From the NCBI RefSeq assembly GCF_001693515.2, contig NZ_CP042968.1:4340001-4404000 (forward strand): a DNA stretch of 64,000 nt, read 5' to 3'. Position 1 is the stretch's first letter. Each line of letters begins with the position of its first letter. The stretch comes from Bradyrhizobium paxllaeri. Lineage in GTDB: Bacteria; Pseudomonadota; Alphaproteobacteria; Rhizobiales; Xanthobacteraceae. The position numbers and the translations under genes are program-made. Positions 61,243 through 64,000 of this stretch are shown piece by piece. The notes beneath the pieces are model-generated. The model was not told where the DNA came from. It saw only the letters and a list, made by a program, of their open reading frames with translations, and did no database searches.

Positions 61243-62012
61243 GCTCTGAACGACTTTATTTTCCGGATCACTGCGTCGCTTCCCACAACATAGGCCGCGA
61301 TGGCGCAAAGCCCGGCGACGATGGGAGCACCTACGTTGAAATCGCAGATGAGCGTGTAGATCGCAAGCACGGCCCCGGTTGCCATCAGCCACAGGGTCAG
61401 CCAGCGCAGACGCACTACCCTGAACGGGTGCAGCACATGAAATGGGGCGAATGTGAGCGCGATCAGGATTGCGATTCCGAGTGTGGCGAGTTCCTTCGGC
61501 AGGTGCAGCAAGAACAAATAAAACGCCGCGGCGTTCCACAGCGCTGGGAAGCCGCGAAAGTGATTGTCGGAGGCTTTCATGCGCCGGTCGGCGAAATAGA
61601 GCGCGCCCGACACCATAATGCCGATGCCGAGAATTGGTGCCGCCAGCGGCAGCAGCAGGCCGCTCGCCGTAATCGCATAGGCCGGAACGAAGACGTAGGT
61701 CACGAAATCGACGACGAGATCGAGCACCTCGCCTGACCAGTTCGGTTGCAACCGCTCGACGTCCAGTTTTCGCGCCAGCGGGCCGTCGATGGCATCGATG
61801 ATCAGGGCGACGCCGAGCCAGCCGAACATGCTCGCCCAATGCTCGCGCACGGCCTCCAGCATCGCAAGCAACGCGATGCCCGCGCCCAGCGCGGTGAAGA
61901 TGTGCACGGCGAATGCGGCGGTCCGCATTCGGCTGGTTGCAGGAGTGGAATCTGGCTCGCTGGTCTGGTCCATTGCTCCGGCAGTGCTATCAGGAATCGC
62001 TCCGATTTGCAT
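61239..62012 (-). CDS. pcs: Phosphatidylcholine synthase
   Basis: A 257-residue membrane enzyme joining CDP-diacylglycerol with choline. The CDP-alcohol phosphotransferase motif DAIDGPLARKL...G...D...D can be read near DAIDGPLARKLDVERLQPNW and SGEVLDLVVDFVT. About eight helices follow the N-terminus. Its presence is typical of plant- or host-associated alphaproteobacteria. The start is uncertain; a methionine 13 codons later (MDQTSEPD) is another option. Confidence 0.9.
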   Translation of the reverse strand: MQIGAIPDSTAGAMDQTSEPDSTPATSRMRTAAFAVHIFTALGAGIALLAMLEAVREHWASMFGWLGVALIIDAIDGPLARKLDVERLQPNWSGEVLDLVVDFVTYVFVPAYAITASGLLLPLAAPILGIGIMVSGALYFADRRMKASDNHFRGFPALWNAAAFYLFLLHLPKELATLGIAILIALTFAPFHVLHPFRVVRLRWLTLWLMATGAVLAIYTLICDFNVGAPIVAGLCAIAAYVVGSDAVIRKIKSFRA

Positions 62013-62107
62013 ATCGGCGCTTGCGGCGTTCCGCCGCGCGATTGGGCGGAAACATTTCGGCCGGTTGATGGCTTGAAAATGCCGGCCCGAACGTCAATTG
62101 TCCTGAT

Positions 62108-63298
62108 ATGAACGACGCATCTCAAGTTTATGACGCCGCCGTGATCGGCGGTGGGCCGGCTGGATTGACCGCCGCCGTCGCGCTGGCAGCAACCGGCGCA
62201 AGGATAGCCCTGCTCGCCCGCCGCGTGCCCTATGCCGACAACCGCACGACGGCACTCCTGGGAGCATCCACCGATCTGCTGGAGCGGCTCGACGTCTGGC
62301 CGCGCTGCCGCGACAAGGCGGCTGCCCTTAGGACGATGCGCCTCGTCGACGATACCGGCCGGCTGATCCGGGCGCCGGAGGTGCGCTTCAGCTCGGACGA
62401 GATTGGTCTCGAGCAATTCGGCTACAACATCGACAACAGATCGTTAATGGTTGCCCTGGAAGAACGCGCCGCAGAACTTTCGAACCTGACCCGATTTGAC
62501 GATGAGGCTGTCACGATCGCCCCGCAGGATGCGCTCGTTACTGTCAGCACCGGCAAAGGCAGCCAGCTCGCCGCGCGGCTGGTGATCGGCGCGGACGGCC
62601 GGCAATCTCCCTCCCGCGAGGCAGCCGGCATCGCGATCAGCCGCCGCGACCTGCGCCAGTCGGCGCTGACCTTCAACATCTCCCATTCGCGGCCGCACAA
62701 CGGCATTTCCACCGAGTTTCATACCGCGCAGGGCCCGTGCGTATTCGTGCCCCTGCCCGGCAACCGCTGCAGCGTGGTGTGGGTTGCCGCAACCCGGGAA
62801 GCCGAGCGGCTGATGTCGCTCAGCGACGGCGAACTATCGGAGGCCGCGGAAAAACAGTCGCACTCCATTCTCGGCCGCGTCGAAGTCGAAGCCGGACGCA
62901 ACCTGTTTCCGCTGACGATCGAGCGTCCCGAGCAATTCGCCAGCCATCGCGTCGCGCTGGTCGGTGAGTCAGCCCATGTGGTGCCACCGATCGGAGCCCA
63001 GGGCCTCAACATGGGATTGCGCGACGCGGCCGATGTCGCCGACATCGCCGGCGATGCGCTCTCGCGTGGCGAGGATCCGGGATCGCCCGCCGTGCTGGCG
63101 CGTTATCAGTCCGCCCGCCGTGCCGATGTCGCGAGCCGGCTGATTGCGATCGACGTCGCCAACCGCTCGCTGCTGAGCGATTTCCTGCCCATGCAATCGC
63201 TCCGTGCAGCGGGCATGCATCTGCTCGGCTCGTTCGGGCCGTTGCGGCGGCTCGCCATGCGCGAGGGACTGGCGCCGACCTGGAAGCGCGTCGGCTGA
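62108..63298 (+). CDS. UbiH/UbiF-family FAD-dependent monooxygenase
   Basis: A 396-residue flavoprotein. The N-terminal dinucleotide-binding motif is AAVIGGGPAGLTAAVALAATG, the second FAD motif is RLVIGADGRQSPSR, and the C-terminal motif is VALVGESAHVVPPIGAQGLNMGLRDAAD. All three are intact, and the length fits ubiquinone-ring hydroxylases. It could also act on another aromatic, since no other ubi gene is adjacent. Confidence 0.87.
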   Translation: MNDASQVYDAAVIGGGPAGLTAAVALAATGARIALLARRVPYADNRTTALLGASTDLLERLDVWPRCRDKAAALRTMRLVDDTGRLIRAPEVRFSSDEIGLEQFGYNIDNRSLMVALEERAAELSNLTRFDDEAVTIAPQDALVTVSTGKGSQLAARLVIGADGRQSPSREAAGIAISRRDLRQSALTFNISHSRPHNGISTEFHTAQGPCVFVPLPGNRCSVVWVAATREAERLMSLSDGELSEAAEKQSHSILGRVEVEAGRNLFPLTIERPEQFASHRVALVGESAHVVPPIGAQGLNMGLRDAADVADIAGDALSRGEDPGSPAVLARYQSARRADVASRLIAIDVANRSLLSDFLPMQSLRAAGMHLLGSFGPLRRLAMREGLAPTWKRVG

Positions 63299-63308
63299 CC
63301 ATACTGCC

Positions 63309-63438
63309 GTAGCCCGGGCGAGCGAAGCGACCCCGGGGACCGGTCCCGCATATCGCGGAACCTGTCATCACTCCGCGAGCGCAATTGCGCTCGTCGCCGG
63401 GCGCGCATTCGCGCGACCCGTTGGCTCATGCGGGCTAT
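63309..63438. repeat. Intergenic repeat cluster
   Basis: A GTAGCCCGGGCGAGCGAAGCGA-type motif, followed by nested GC-rich arms (GAGCGCAATTGCGCTC and GCGCGCATTCGCGCG), fills the gap between the UbiH-like gene and the AEC transporter. It is of the same kind as the short repeats that end in CGGGCTA in Bradyrhizobium genomes. Confidence 0.6.
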
Positions 63439-63493
63439 GTTTGTCTACTTTGCATGGGGTTGTTTTCGCGTTTTTGCATCTCCGCGCCACGCC

Positions 63494-64000
63494 TTACGGA
63501 AACACCAGCCGTCCGCTCTGGATAAACCACATCACGCTGGTCAGCGTGACCACGGAGGCGAAGGTCCCGATCAGGACGGCGACGGACGCCGGCTCGATCC
63601 AGGTGTTGTTCTGCCGGGCCATCACGAACACGTTCAGCGCCGGCGGCAGCGCAGCCATCAGGACGGCGGTCGCGGCCCAGGGCTGCGCGAACGGGCCGAA
63701 CAGCAGCATCAGGCCGAACACGATCAGCGGATGGATCAGGAGCTTGATCGCGATCACGCCGGGCACCTCCCAGGGCACACGATCGAACGGCCGCAGCGCC
63801 ACGGTTACCCCCAGCACAAACAGCGCCGTCGGCGCGGCGGCGTTCTGCAGAAACAGCAGCGTCCTGTCGATGGCGACCGGTAGCCGAATGTGCAACGCCG
63901 CGGTGAGCGCGCCCGCCGCCGCCGACATGATCAGCGGATTGAGCACGATCTGCCGCGCGGCGACGCCAATCGCATGCAGAAACGACGGATGGTCGCGATC
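63494..64000 (-). CDS. AEC-family transporter, C-terminal part
   Basis: The C-terminal 168 residues of a membrane transporter of the auxin-efflux-carrier superfamily; the N-terminus is beyond the right edge. The reverse-strand frame stays open to base 64000. It has LNPLIMSAAAGALTA, a TALFVLGVTVAL helix and a C-terminal LPPALNVFVMARQ with the characteristic asparagine. The likely substrate is a small carboxylic acid or auxin-like molecule. Confidence 0.85.
   Translation of the reverse strand, partial: DRDHPSFLHAIGVAARQIVLNPLIMSAAAGALTAALHIRLPVAIDRTLLFLQNAAAPTALFVLGVTVALRPFDRVPWEVPGVIAIKLLIHPLIVFGLMLLFGPFAQPWAATAVLMAALPPALNVFVMARQNNTWIEPASVAVLIGTFASVVTLTSVMWFIQSGRLVFP

Noticed and set aside
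1..64000. CRISPR arrays, tRNA and rRNA genes, prophage
   Set aside because: No regularly spaced repeats, cloverleaf-like genes or phage gene runs were seen on either strand.

Overview
The window is high-GC alphaproteobacterial chromosome that most resembles Bradyrhizobium or a close Rhodopseudomonas-like relative. The reasons are a fixL-fixJ-receiver-fixK block in the Bradyrhizobium order, a cbb3 oxidase gene at the left edge, a phosphatidylcholine synthase, a RimO protein of Bradyrhizobiaceae type, and several intergenic palindromic repeats common in that group. No nod or nif genes, rRNA, tRNA or CRISPR array were seen.

1-29 kb is a low-oxygen island. It holds ccoN (cut by the window edge), a 46-residue membrane protein, an FNR-type regulator with the full cysteine set, a c-type cytochrome, an MCE/Mla lipid-transport operon (STAS-permease, ATPase, MCE protein fused to a PqiC-like domain), two small envelope proteins, a P-type ATPase, universal stress proteins, a CoA-ligase/acetyltransferase, PHA synthase with a phasin, an alcohol dehydrogenase/kinase/CHAD operon, CBS-domain proteins, and finally fixL, fixJ, a lone receiver and fixK. 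Eleven sites fit TTGA-N6-TCAA exactly and two fit with one change. Most lie where a FixK/FNR activator centred near -41.5 would put transcription 15-50 nt before the chosen start codon. The likely logic is FixL (haem oxygen sensor) to FixJ to fixK to the surrounding genes, so the master regulators sit inside their own regulon. One perfect box (28903-28916) has no gene behind it but is followed by an intrinsic terminator, which suggests a FixK-controlled small RNA.

29-46 kb is ordinary accessory metabolism: a class III aminotransferase, a DsbA-like protein, an orphan tricarboxylate-type binding protein, a PilZ protein, an acyl-CoA-dehydrogenase-like flavoprotein with a VOC protein, a sugar-type ABC transporter operon running into a hydroxyacid dehydrogenase and an amidase, and a PheC-like dehydratase that appears frameshifted near its end. 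An IS4-family element (43398-44663, 11-bp target duplication) sits in an intergenic palindromic repeat.

46-54 kb has two secreted proteins, a 2-kb two-gene ISNCY-like element (47764-49759) inserted exactly at the stop codon of a cupin gene, an RraA-like gene, and the 5-oxoprolinase genes pxpB-pxpC-pxpA. 54-64 kb is mostly housekeeping: nasS/nasT nitrate sensing, rimO, a thioesterase, an argD-like aminotransferase preceded by an arginine-rich leader peptide and terminator (candidate attenuator), a quinone oxidoreductase, a TerC protein, phosphatidylcholine synthase, a UbiH-like monooxygenase, and an AEC transporter cut by the right edge.
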